Below are positions 14,267 to 20,759 of a DNA stretch of 20,759 nucleotides, piece by piece. This DNA is from UMGS1307 sp964523005. GTDB lineage: Bacteria; Bacillota; Clostridia; Oscillospirales; CAG-382. The position numbers and the translations under genes were made by a program. Every line of letters starts with the position of its first letter. The stretch's first letter is position 1. Under the pieces are notes generated by a model. That model did no database searches, was not told the origin of the DNA, and saw only the letters and a list, made by a program, of their open reading frames with translations. The stretch is from NCBI GenBank assembly GCA_964523005.1, contig CAZFZL010000016.1, positions 1 through 20,759 on the forward strand. Reading direction: 5' to 3'.

Positions 14267-15438
14267 AATTAAAAAAGCTCACGGCGCTGCTCTTTGCGCT
14301 TATCATAGCACTGTCATTTTGCTCTTGCAATGAAAATACACCCACGGTTTCGAACGCAGAATCGGAAACGGGAGAGATCACGATAACCGATCTTATCGGC
14401 AGAGAAGTGACTGTTGTCCCTGGAAGCTATAAACGCGTGGTGTGCATAGGCGCCGGCGCACTGCGGATGTATACTTATATCGGCGACACGGCGCTGCTTT
14501 GCGGCGTTGAGGATATCGACAACACATCGCTCACCAACCGTCCGAAAATGTTTGACGGTGTTGCAAGACCGTATCTTATAGCGTTCGAAGACGTTTTCTC
14601 GGCGCTCCCTTCCTGCGGCGTAGGAGGCCCGAACGCTCAGGCGGCTGAGGCGGAAAAGATACTCGCGTGCGATCCCGACATCGTAATATCGGGCTACGAG
14701 GACGTCGAAAAAGAGGATGCGCTGCAATCGCAGCTCGGCGTTCCTGTAATAACGCTCAAGTCAGGCTCGGCGGCCGTGTTCGATGAAGCGTTTATGTCGT
14801 CGATGAAGCTGCTCGGCAAGCTGTTGAGCGAAGAGGAAAAGGCACAGGCGCTCGTAGATTTCGTTGCGTCGGAACGCGCCGAGATCGAAAGCCGTACACA
14901 GGATATCGCCGGCGAAGACAAACCGAATGCATATATCTGCGGGCTTGGAAATTGGGGTACGACGAATCACCTCATGACAACTCAGAATTATATCTCCTTC
15001 ACCGTCGCTAACGTCAAAAACGCGCTGACCGGACTTGAGTCGTCGGCTGTCGTACCTATCGAAGAGGAAAAATTCGTTTCACTCGGAGCAAGCATGGATA
15101 TCGTTATCATGGATGCCGCGGCCGTCAAGAACATAAAGCCGCTCTATCAGCAGGACAGTACCATGTTCGACACCTGCAGGGCGTGGCAGGACAAAGAGGT
15201 GTATTTGCAAATGGCGTATAACGCATATTACACCAACTTTGAGACGGTGCTGATAAATACATGGTTCATTGCAAAAACAGTATACCCCGATGCGTTCGAA
15301 GATATCGACATGACCGAAAAAACGAACGAAATAACGCAGGTGTTCCTCGGTCAGGAGCTTGCGCAGAAAATGTTCGCCTATCCGAACAGCTTCGGAGGCT
15401 ATCAGAAGATCGACACGGAGATATTTTTCAATGACTGA
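14263..15438 (+). CDS. Substrate-binding lipoprotein of the ABC importer (Peripla_BP_2 type)
   Basis: This 391-residue protein starts with a basic n-region, a hydrophobic core and the lipobox-like FCSC, so it should be a lipoprotein anchored on the outer face of the membrane. The mature part begins with ITITDLIGREVTVVPGSYKRVVCIG, the entry strand of cluster A-II (FecB/BtuF-type) binding proteins. It goes on with CDPDIVISGYED and a C-terminal lobe around AYNAYYTNFETVLINTWFIAKTVYP. This fold binds iron chelates, cobalamin, haem or oxyanions. The specificity is not readable, but the flanking feo operon makes an iron source attractive. The ATGA overlap with fecE-like shows one operon. Confidence 0.9.
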   Translation: MKLKKLTALLFALIIALSFCSCNENTPTVSNAESETGEITITDLIGREVTVVPGSYKRVVCIGAGALRMYTYIGDTALLCGVEDIDNTSLTNRPKMFDGVARPYLIAFEDVFSALPSCGVGGPNAQAAEAEKILACDPDIVISGYEDVEKEDALQSQLGVPVITLKSGSAAVFDEAFMSSMKLLGKLLSEEEKAQALVDFVASERAEIESRTQDIAGEDKPNAYICGLGNWGTTNHLMTTQNYISFTVANVKNALTGLESSAVVPIEEEKFVSLGASMDIVIMDAAAVKNIKPLYQQDSTMFDTCRAWQDKEVYLQMAYNAYYTNFETVLINTWFIAKTVYPDAFEDIDMTEKTNEITQVFLGQELAQKMFAYPNSFGGYQKIDTEIFFND

Positions 15439-15874
15439 AAGTATGGATATCAAAAAAGCAAAGAAGCTTTTGAGCGTACCCGGTACGACGCTGGCAGTCT
15501 GCCGCGGCGGTGTGCTCTTCGTCTCGCAAAAGAGCGGGATCGCTCCTGCGCTCGATTGCCTGTCCTTGGGTGACGCTCTGCACGGCAGTGCTGCGGCAGA
15601 TAAAATCATCGGAAAAGCAGCTGCAATGCTCTTTATAAGCGCCGGCGTTCGCGAGCTATACGGAGAGGTGATGAGCCTTGCCGCAGCCGCGATGCTCGAT
15701 AAATACGGTGTGGTGCGTTCCCACACCATATTGACCGAAGTCATCGTAAACAGAAAAGGTGACGGCATATGCCCGATGGAGGAAGCTGTCATGGATATAA
15801 GTGACCCATCTAAAGCCGAAGCGGCGCTCAGAAAGAAGCTCGCGTCGCTGCCGCAAAGGAAACCGCAGACGTGA
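15431..15874 (+). CDS. DUF1893 family protein
   Basis: This 147-residue cytoplasmic protein has TLAVCRGGVLFVSQKSGIAPALDCL near the N-terminus, then KIIGKAAAMLFISAGVRELYGEVMS and CPMEEAVMD. This matches DUF1893 (TM1506-like), which has a cytidine-deaminase-like fold but no proven reaction that I know of. The ATG at 15431 overlaps the lipoprotein stop by 8 bases, so it is translated with the importer. A second ATG at 15443 is possible. I infer a role linked to the imported ligand, such as handling or modification. Confidence 0.8.
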   Translation: MTESMDIKKAKKLLSVPGTTLAVCRGGVLFVSQKSGIAPALDCLSLGDALHGSAAADKIIGKAAAMLFISAGVRELYGEVMSLAAAAMLDKYGVVRSHTILTEVIVNRKGDGICPMEEAVMDISDPSKAEAALRKKLASLPQRKPQT

Positions 15875-15896
15875 TATTGTGATAATGCACATATGA

Positions 15897-15910
15897 TTAG
15901 CCTGTGCTAA
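15897..15910. promoter_or_regulatory. TTAGC-N4-GCTAA box 1 (distal, upstream of feo promoter)
   Basis: TTAGCctgtGCTAA is a perfect palindrome 23 bases after the DUF1893 stop and about 50 bases before the feo -35. It is the same element as boxes 2-5 and is probably a DtxR-type operator. Confidence 0.7.
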
Positions 15911-15959
15911 CCGCCGCAAGGGTAAAATCGCCGAAAATAAAAAATCGCAAAAAAACCGC

Positions 15960-15988
15960 TTGACAGCAGAGTTAGCGTGTGCTAATAT
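15960..15988 (+). promoter_or_regulatory. feo operon promoter
   Basis: TTGACA at 15960-15965 and TAATAT at 15983-15988 have a 17-base spacer. Operator box 2 occupies the end of the spacer and overlaps the -10, so binding should block RNA polymerase. The leader to feoA is about 73 bases. Confidence 0.88.
15972..15985. promoter_or_regulatory. TTAGC-N4-GCTAA box 2 (spacer and -10 of feo promoter)
   Basis: TTAGCgtgtGCTAA is a perfect palindrome within the feo promoter. Its position alone argues for repression. Confidence 0.82.
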
Positions 15989-15997
15989 AGCATGTGG

Positions 15998-16011
15998 TTA
16001 GCAGAGGCTAA
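15998..16011. promoter_or_regulatory. TTAGC-N4-GCTAA box 3 (just after feo transcription start)
   Basis: TTAGCagagGCTAA is a perfect palindrome centred 26 bases downstream of box 2, starting a few bases after the predicted +1. Confidence 0.8.
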
Positions 16012-16031
16012 TCAACATTTCGGGTGCTCGG

Positions 16032-16045
16032 TTAGATAATGCTAA
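16032..16045. promoter_or_regulatory. TTAG-box 4 (feo leader)
   Basis: TTAGAtaatGCTAA has one mismatch to the palindrome but keeps GG...CC flanks (ggTTAG...CTAAcc). It lies 34 bases after box 3 in the leader. Confidence 0.7.
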
Positions 16046-16067
16046 CCGCAGCACGGAAAGGATCGAT

Positions 16068-16280
16068 ATGATGCCGCTTTTACTTGCAAACGTCGGAGAA
16101 GAGAACATGATAAAGAAGGTAGGCGGAAGCCCGGAGGTGAAAAAGCACCTTGAAAATCTCGGCTTTGTCGCCGGAGGAAACGTGACGGTCATCACCGAAA
16201 TAGCCGGAAACCTGATCGTGAACGTGAAAGAAGCCCGTGTCGCCATCAGCAAAGAGATGGCAGGGAAGATAATGGTTTAA
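16068..16280 (+). CDS. feoA: FeoA-domain protein, first copy
   Basis: This is a 70-residue SH3-like FeoA protein: LGFVAGGNVTVITEIAGNLIVNVKEARVAISKEMAGKIMV is the usual FeoA core. FeoA proteins are small cytoplasmic partners of FeoB in ferrous iron uptake. GGAAAGGA precedes the ATG at 16068. It is the first gene after the operator-rich promoter. An internal ATG (IKKVGG) is possible but less well placed. Confidence 0.9.
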   Translation: MMPLLLANVGEENMIKKVGGSPEVKKHLENLGFVAGGNVTVITEIAGNLIVNVKEARVAISKEMAGKIMV

Positions 16281-16313
16281 TGCAGAATTAATAAAAATCC
16301 GGAGGGACGAAGG

Positions 16314-16535
16314 ATGAAAACGCTTAATGAAGCAAAGATCGGCGAGACGCTGACGGTGGTAAAGCTCCACGGTGAGGGTGCTGTCAAGCGCAGGATAATG
16401 GATATGGGCATTACAAAGGGCGTGCAGGTGTGCATCCGCAAGGTCGCGCCTCTCGGCGATCCGTTAGAGCTTACAGTTCGCTCATATGAGCTGTCCATCC
16501 GCAGGGCTGACGCCGAAATGATCGAGGTCGAATAA
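16314..16535 (+). CDS. feoA: FeoA-domain protein, second copy
   Basis: This is a 73-residue FeoA protein with KIGETLTVVKLHGEGAVKRRIMDMGITKGVQV and the C-terminal VRSYELSIRRADAEMIEV, closer to the classical FeoA pattern than the first copy. CCGGAGGG precedes the ATG. It lies 33 bases after the first feoA. Two divergent FeoA copies before FeoB are common in Clostridia and probably have separate roles. Confidence 0.93.
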   Translation: MKTLNEAKIGETLTVVKLHGEGAVKRRIMDMGITKGVQVCIRKVAPLGDPLELTVRSYELSIRRADAEMIEVE

Positions 16536-16541
16536 GAAAAA

Positions 16542-16561
16542 AGGGGAGAAGCAGCTCCCCT
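16542..16561 (+). other. Hairpin between feoA and feoB
   Basis: AGGGGAG (16542-16548) and CTCCCCT (16555-16561) form a perfect 7-base stem with a 6-base loop, 6 bases after the feoA stop. No T-run follows, so it is not a standard terminator. It could be a processing or stability element. TATAAT directly after it (16561-16566) may be the -10 of an internal promoter, but no -35 is seen. Confidence 0.45.
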
Positions 16562-16578
16562 ATAATAAAGGCGAGCGG

Positions 16579-16592
16579 TTAGCGACTGCTAA
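16579..16592. promoter_or_regulatory. TTAGC-N4-GCTAA box 5 (before feoB)
   Basis: TTAGCgactGCTAA is a perfect copy of the feo boxes, 31 bases before the feoB start and inside the operon. It suggests a second, internal point of control for feoB. Confidence 0.75.
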
Positions 16593-16622
16593 TTATACAC
16601 AGAATGCAAAGGAGCAACACCA

Positions 16623-19049
16623 ATGGATACGAAAAAGCAGATAAGGATAGCACTTGCCGGGAATCCGAACAGTGGAAAAACTACGCTGTTCAATGCGCTG
16701 ACCGGCTCAAATCAGTTTGTCGGAAACTGGCCGGGCGTAACGGTCGAGAAAAAAGAAGGCAAGCTCAAAAAGCATGACGGCGTGATAATCACCGATCTGC
16801 CGGGTATTTATTCGCTTTCCCCCTATACGCTCGAAGAGGTGGTCGCGAGGAATTACCTCATCGGCGAGCGCCCCGACGCGATACTGAATATCGTGGACGG
16901 CACAAACCTTGAGCGTAACCTCTACCTTACTACGCAGCTCGTCGAGCTTGGTATTCCGGTCGTAATGGCGATAAACATGATGGACGTCGTCAAAAAGAGC
17001 GGCGACAAGATAAACGTCAGCGAGCTTTCGCGTGAATTAGGTGTGAAGATCGTCGAAATATCGGCGCTGAAAAGTATGGGAATCGAGCAGGCGGCAGAGG
17101 ATGCAATCGACACCGTCGGGAACACGAAAACCGTGCCGCTCCATACCTTTTCCGGTGCAGTTGAACACGCCCTGGCACACATCGAAGAGGCCGCAGTTCA
17201 CGACCTGCCTGCCGAACAGCAGCGCTGGTATGCGATAAAAATATTCGAGCGTGATGAAAAAGTCCTTGCGCAGCTCAAGCTCGACGATAAGGTCAAAGCA
17301 CACATAGAGGGCGACATACAAGCCGTCGAAAAAGAGCTTGATGATGACGCCGAAAGCATTATCACCAACGAAAGATATATCTATATCGCTTCGATACTCA
17401 AGGGCTGCTACAAAAAGAAAACAGCCGGAAAGCTTTCGATCTCTGATAAAATTGACAAGGTCGTCACAAACCGCTTTGCCGCACTTCCGATATTTGCGGT
17501 GATAATGTTCCTTGTTTACTACATTTCCGTTTCCACGGTCGGTGCGTGGGCTACCGATTGGGCGAACGAGGGTGTGTTCGGCGACGGTTGGCATTTGCTC
17601 GGCATCGGTACTTCGGCTTACGACGAGGCGATAACCGATTACGCTGAAGAAAACGTCTGGACTGACGAATTCACATCACTCGTCGATCGGGCGGTGGACG
17701 CCGGCGTTATCGGCGCGGCAAATATTCAGGCTGCGATAGCCGATGAGGATTATGGCGCGTTCAATGAAGCCTACGGCAGCTACGCAGCTTCGCTCATCGA
17801 AACCGGCTACGACGTCGGTTCAATTTATAACGAAGCGCTCGGCGAGGATGCAGAGGGCGTTCCCAATCCGTCTGAATATGGTGTATGGATTCCCGGTGTC
17901 GGCGTACTCGTTTCGCAGGGGCTTGAAGCAATAAACTGCGCACCGTGGCTCGAAAGCCTGATCGTAGACGGCATTATCGGCGGTGTCGGCGCGGTGCTCG
18001 GATTCATCCCGCAGCTTCTCGTGCTGTTCATCCTGCTCGCGTTTCTCGAAGCCTGCGGCTATATGGCGCGTATCGCCTTCGTGCTTGACAGAATATTCAG
18101 AAAATTCGGTCTTTCCGGCAAATCCTTCATCCCGATGCTCATAGGCACAGGCTGCGGCGTACCCGGGATCATGGCGTCGCGCACCATTGAAAACGAGCGC
18201 GACCGCCGTATGACTATAATTACGACAACATTCATCCCCTGCGGCGCGAAGCTGCCTATCATCGCTATGATAGCATCGGCTTTGTTCGGCGGCGCGTGGT
18301 GGGTTGCTCCGTCAGCATATTTTATCGGCATCGCCGCGATCATCGTTTCAGGTATTATGCTTAAAAAGACAAAAACGTTCGCAGGCGAACCGGCTCCGTT
18401 CGTCATGGAGCTGCCGGCGTACCATTGGCCGACCTTCGGAAACGTCATGCGGTCAATGTGGGAACGCGCCTCGTCCTTCATCAAGAAAGCCGGAACTATA
18501 ATTCTGCTTGCCTCAATAGTCATCTGGACCGGCTCGGTGCTTGGCTGGGTTGACGGAGTGTTCACCTTCTCGACCGACATGGAGCTTTCCGACAGTATAC
18601 TTGGCAGAATCGGCTCGGCGGTTTGTTGGATATTCGCTCCGCTCGGCTTCGGCGAAGCTACCGCGACGGTCGCAACGATTATGGGACTTGTCGCCAAGGA
18701 AGAGGTCGTCGGTGTGTTCGGAGTGCTTGATTTTGAAGGTATGACGAAGCTTGCCGCGTATTCCTTCCTTATCTTCAACCTGCTCTGCGCGCCCTGCTTT
18801 GCGGCTATCGGCGCAATCAGACGCGAGATAAACAGCGCAAAATGGACGTGGTTTGCAATCGGTTATCAATGCGTGTTCGCCTACGCGATATCGCTTATGG
18901 TCTATCAGTTCGGCTCGGTCTTCACCGGAAATCTGAACGCTATCGGGTTTATCGCCGCGATACTCGTATTCGCGCTGATGTTCTATATGCTCTTCATCCG
19001 AAAATATTACGAAGCAAAAGCTCCGACGAAAACCGTCAAGGTCGACTGA
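16623..19049 (+). CDS. feoB: Ferrous iron transporter FeoB with large extra loop
   Basis: This 808-residue protein starts with a GTPase domain: G1 GNPNSGKT (13-20), switch region NWPGVTVEKKEG, G3 DLPG (58-61), G4 NMMD (118-121) and G5 near SALKSMG. A helical linker and the membrane domain follow, with two Gate motifs and conserved cysteines in GTGCGVPGIMA and TFIPCGAKLP. It imports Fe(II) across the cytoplasmic membrane. Most FeoB proteins have about 650-780 residues. The excess here is an acidic segment of about 110 residues (about 310-420) after the first membrane helix, rich in Asp, Glu, Tyr and Ala. AAAGGAG precedes the ATG at 16623. Operator box 5 lies upstream, and a Cys-rich partner gene follows. 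Confidence 0.96.
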   Translation: MDTKKQIRIALAGNPNSGKTTLFNALTGSNQFVGNWPGVTVEKKEGKLKKHDGVIITDLPGIYSLSPYTLEEVVARNYLIGERPDAILNIVDGTNLERNLYLTTQLVELGIPVVMAINMMDVVKKSGDKINVSELSRELGVKIVEISALKSMGIEQAAEDAIDTVGNTKTVPLHTFSGAVEHALAHIEEAAVHDLPAEQQRWYAIKIFERDEKVLAQLKLDDKVKAHIEGDIQAVEKELDDDAESIITNERYIYIASILKGCYKKKTAGKLSISDKIDKVVTNRFAALPIFAVIMFLVYYISVSTVGAWATDWANEGVFGDGWHLLGIGTSAYDEAITDYAEENVWTDEFTSLVDRAVDAGVIGAANIQAAIADEDYGAFNEAYGSYAASLIETGYDVGSIYNEALGEDAEGVPNPSEYGVWIPGVGVLVSQGLEAINCAPWLESLIVDGIIGGVGAVLGFIPQLLVLFILLAFLEACGYMARIAFVLDRIFRKFGLSGKSFIPMLIGTGCGVPGIMASRTIENERDRRMTIITTTFIPCGAKLPIIAMIASALFGGAWWVAPSAYFIGIAAIIVSGIMLKKTKTFAGEPAPFVMELPAYHWPTFGNVMRSMWERASSFIKKAGTIILLASIVIWTGSVLGWVDGVFTFSTDMELSDSILGRIGSAVCWIFAPLGFGEATATVATIMGLVAKEEVVGVFGVLDFEGMTKLAAYSFLIFNLLCAPCFAAIGAIRREINSAKWTWFAIGYQCVFAYAISLMVYQFGSVFTGNLNAIGFIAAILVFALMFYMLFIRKYYEAKAPTKTVKVD

Positions 19050-19071
19050 TATATATAAGGAGGTTCTTGCA

Positions 19072-19251
19072 ATGCTTGAATGGCTCGCCGCGAACGCGGC
19101 AACGATAATCATTTCGGCGCTCCTGAGCGCACTCGTCGTGCTCGTCATCTTCAGGATACTCACAAACAAGAAGAAGGGCAATATCCCGTGCGGATGCATA
19201 GATTGTCCGATGAACAAAAAGTGCTGCCGGCAGTCCTGTAAACCGGAATGA
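19072..19251 (+). CDS. FeoB-associated Cys-rich membrane protein
   Basis: This is a 59-residue peptide. One N-terminal membrane helix (about residues 9-30, TIIISALLSALVVLVIF) is followed by basic residues and a Cys-rich tail, CGCIDCPMNKKCCRQSC, with seven cysteines. This is the typical FeoB-associated Cys-rich protein found after feoB in Firmicutes. The tail probably handles iron on the cytoplasmic side, but its role is unproven. AAGGAGG at 19057-19063 lies 8 bases before the ATG, and the gene starts 22 bases after the feoB stop. Confidence 0.9.
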   Translation: MLEWLAANAATIIISALLSALVVLVIFRILTNKKKGNIPCGCIDCPMNKKCCRQSCKPE

Positions 19252-19299
19252 AAGCGCACTCTGCACATAAAGATTGTGCTGCTCTTATATAGAAAAGCA

Positions 19300-19324
19300 G
19301 GGCTAAGGTTTATCGCCTTAGCCC
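19300..19324 (+). terminator. Probable terminator of the feo operon
   Basis: GGGCTAAGG (19300-19308) and CCTTAGCCC (19316-19324) form a perfect 9-base stem with a 7-base loop, 49 bases after the last feo gene. The following TTATGATTAATTATT is T-rich but not a clean run. A weaker GCACA/TGTGC stem lies just before it (19263-19280). Confidence 0.6.
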
Positions 19325-19539
19325 TTATGATTAATTATTAGCTTAACTTGCTTGGGTAGTTCTGCACCTTGTGTAAACGATCAACACAATGACAGCGCCG
19401 GCTCCGGCGCTGTCCGTAACCGTCACAGCAGCATTTCCCTTGCCTTTACCACCCATGCGGCGTTCACAGTGGATTCGGCACAGCCATATGTATTGTGCCA
19501 AAATTGTGGTTAACAACAGTACGGACTGTTATCCAGTAC
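19325..19539. other. Intergenic stretch without a supported gene
   Basis: It contains a perfect hairpin, ACAGCGCCGG-CT-CCGGCGCTGT (19392-19413), without a T-run on either side. One minus-strand frame of about 60 codons ending at 19343 reads GKGNAAVTVTDSAGAGAV, reminiscent of bacterial Ig-like repeats. Another minus-strand frame reads QFWHNTYGCAESTVNAAWVVKAREML before a stop at 19425-19423. Neither has a start, length or ribosome binding site that I would trust. It may be a decayed gene remnant. Confidence 0.3.
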
Positions 19540-19568
19540 TTGACAGCTTGAACGAAGTGTGATACAAT
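19540..19568 (+). promoter_or_regulatory. Strong orphan promoter
   Basis: TTGACA (19540-19545) and TACAAT (19563-19568) with a 17-base spacer form a near-consensus housekeeping promoter. The only downstream reading frame is the doubtful ORF at 19712. About 140 bases of transcript precede it. Confidence 0.6.
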
Positions 19569-19711
19569 GCGAATAATAGGGTGTCTTGTGATATACCAGA
19601 TCAAACAAACCCCTTCATTGCATTGAATTGCCGTTTCATTGAAACCAACTTATTGGATAAGGCTCAGTAAATGAAGTCGCCGATGTGTGCCGGCGTAAGG
19701 ATGTGACCCAT

Positions 19712-19909
19712 ATGATCTTACACGAAATAACCGAATCAAATACAAAGGCTCCTGCTGCGACAACTACCCGGGAAAAGTCTGACAGGATGATTACGCTCAC
19801 ATCTCTGTCACTGCTGGTTGCGGTTATTGCCGTCATTCCGGCTTTTTTGCATGCTACGGCAGCAGCGGCATTTCGGTCATCCGCAGCGTTGTGCAGCCGT
19901 AGGGAATGA
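19712..19909 (+). CDS. Doubtful small membrane ORF, possibly a truncated gene
   Basis: This 65-codon frame encodes a polar N-terminus (ILHEITESNTKAPAATTTREKSDR) and then one membrane helix (ITLTSLSLLVAVIAVIPAFLHATAAAAF). The frame is open from 19661, and AAGGA lies 10 bases before the ATG. The last 18 or so codons are antisense to the end of the glycoside hydrolase gene and look non-native. It may be the start of a membrane protein cut by a rearrangement, or a short leader peptide. I do not recognise a family. Confidence 0.28.
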   Translation: MILHEITESNTKAPAATTTREKSDRMITLTSLSLLVAVIAVIPAFLHATAAAAFRSSAALCSRRE

Positions 19910-20759
19910 GCGTCATTTCCTCCGTTTCCCCGATCGGTATACGGCTCATCGGGTATGGGGCGCAGACAGTTGTGTAGCCGTCGGCAAACCCCCATTCGAT
20001 ACGGCGCAGTTTTGCTTTGACCGTTAACGGCGGCTTGTTCTCCGAAAACGGGTGCTCGCCGATTTCACCCGGTACGATCTCAAAGCTCTCCGAATCGAAG
20101 GCGTAATTCCAGTCGGATTTGCGGTGAATAAAGTAATCGCAGTACGGGAAGCGGCGCTCTACGCCGCCATTTGTATATTCCCGTCTCTCCCATTCTCCCT
20201 TCACCGGAAGCGCGAAAACAAGCGGTCCGTAATCAAGCGTACGCATATCGCCGGGGCGCGGGTCGAGCGATATCCTGCGGATAAATTCAAGCTCGACAGT
20301 GTCTTTGCCTTTCCACTGCTTTTCAAAGTGTATAAACCCGTTTTCGGCTTTATATGGCATATTCGAAACTATTCCTCGGCTCCATTCCGGAATTCTTACG
20401 GAGAAATCGAAGCGTGTCGGGCTCTCTGCCGATACAGTATAGCACAACATATCTCCAAACGGATAATCGGTTTTCAGCGTCACAGAAACCGCATTGCCTT
20501 CGATCACGGTTCGAAGCTCGGACGGTGCAAATAAGGTACAGGCTATTCCGTTTTCGCTTTTCATAAAGGTATTGAGCGCAAACTTTGGCCACGCTTGATT
20601 GAAATTTGCGGTGCAGCAGCCGAAATTCGGCTCCAGTCCGAACAGATGAGACTCACAGCCGTCTGTGCGGAATATTGCTTTTCCGGGGAAAGGTACGCAC
20701 TCTATCTGATTCGCCATTTGTAAATACTGATGAGTCCACATATCCTCGCTGCATTCGGC
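19854..20759 (-). CDS. GH127-like (DUF1680) glycoside hydrolase, N-terminal part outside window
   Basis: The frame is open through the right edge (AECSED before the first visible Met), so this is the C-terminal 301 residues of a larger enzyme. It carries the family motif GLEPNFGCCTANFNQ with the paired cysteines. In GH127/GH146 beta-L-arabinofuranosidases the cysteines at this place are the nucleophile and zinc ligands. Beta-sandwich sequence follows (VSVTLKTDYPFGD, FSVRIPEWSRG, LDYGPLVFALPVKGEW). The stop is TAG at 19856-19854. No signal for secretion can be judged. It would cleave arabinofuranosides or related sugars, but the substrate is not certain from the visible part. Confidence 0.85.
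   Translation of the reverse strand, partial: AECSEDMWTHQYLQMANQIECVPFPGKAIFRTDGCESHLFGLEPNFGCCTANFNQAWPKFALNTFMKSENGIACTLFAPSELRTVIEGNAVSVTLKTDYPFGDMLCYTVSAESPTRFDFSVRIPEWSRGIVSNMPYKAENGFIHFEKQWKGKDTVELEFIRRISLDPRPGDMRTLDYGPLVFALPVKGEWERREYTNGGVERRFPYCDYFIHRKSDWNYAFDSESFEIVPGEIGEHPFSENKPPLTVKAKLRRIEWGFADGYTTVCAPYPMSRIPIGETEEMTLIPYGCTTLRMTEMPLLP

Noticed and set aside
18059..19268. Minus-strand open frames of 239 and 251 codons opposite feoB
   Set aside because: They are shadows of feoB with no recognisable protein features.
19392..19413. Perfect palindrome as a terminator
   Set aside because: No T-run follows on either strand and no supported gene ends here.
19503..19517. TTGTGGTTAACAA as a Rex-type redox operator
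   Set aside because: The half-sites lack the proper spacing, and it is not placed on the promoter elements.
19712..19853. Small membrane ORF as the start of an RnfD-like subunit
   Set aside because: Only a loose similarity of a polar N-terminus followed by a hydrophobic helix; no specific motif is shared.
1..20759. CRISPR arrays, tRNA or rRNA genes, insertion sequences, prophage genes
   Set aside because: No regularly spaced repeats, no cloverleaf or rRNA-like segments, and no transposase, integrase or phage proteins were seen.

Overview
The window looks like chromosomal DNA from an anaerobic Gram-positive bacterium of the Clostridia, probably a gut or sediment lineage that may be uncultured. 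This is inferred from several signs: AAGGAGG-type ribosome binding sites, TTGACA/TATAAT-type promoters with 17-base spacers, tightly overlapping operons, an ECF vitamin transporter, and a FeoA-FeoA-FeoB locus ending in a FeoB-associated Cys-rich peptide. The families seen only by name (DUF4430, DUF3842, DUF1893) fit the same group. No rRNA, tRNA, CRISPR array, insertion sequence or phage gene is visible.

Layout. (1) Positions 1-3787, plus strand: the end of a membrane-anchored DUF4430 protein, then ecfT, a fused double ATPase ecfA and an S component. Together these form a complete ECF importer, plausibly for cobalamin or a related corrinoid. (2) 3854-6088, minus strand: a FliB-family Cys-cluster protein whose start codon is puzzling, and a calcineurin-like phosphoesterase, each followed by a long perfect-stem terminator. 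(3) 6194-7362, plus strand: a cytoplasmic beta-helix protein of the GH28/pectate-lyase type with a clean terminator. (4) 7386-11704, minus strand: a copper efflux operon copA-csoR-copZ under a textbook CsoR operator. It is followed by a separately promoted DtxR-family regulator and a membrane-anchored endonuclease/exonuclease/phosphatase-fold protein. (5) 11755-15874, plus strand: a DUF3842 protein, then a FecCD/FecE/lipoprotein ABC importer ending in a DUF1893 gene. The importer operon has a structured leader that ends in an intrinsic terminator 24 bases before the first start codon, so it looks like an attenuator or riboswitch. (6) 15897-19324, plus strand: the ferrous iron operon feoA-feoA-feoB and its Cys-rich partner. 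Five copies of the palindrome TTAGC-N4-GCTAA decorate it, four around the operon promoter and one before feoB. (7) 19252-19853: about 600 bases of poorly explained DNA with one strong promoter and a doubtful short ORF. (8) 19854 to the right edge, minus strand: the C-terminal part of a GH127-like (DUF1680) glycoside hydrolase.

How the parts fit together: most of the window is metal and cofactor economy. The DtxR-family protein at 8478-8855 carries the Met/Cys/Glu/His ligand set of iron-type DtxR rather than manganese-type MntR, and TTAG...CTAA boxes are the DtxR/IdeR type of site. The simplest model is that it represses feoAAB when iron is sufficient. CsoR controls copper export. The FecCD-type importer between them probably carries an iron chelate, cobalamin or another metal complex, and appears to be controlled at the RNA level. 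The best candidate for something undescribed is the leader at about 12268-12414.
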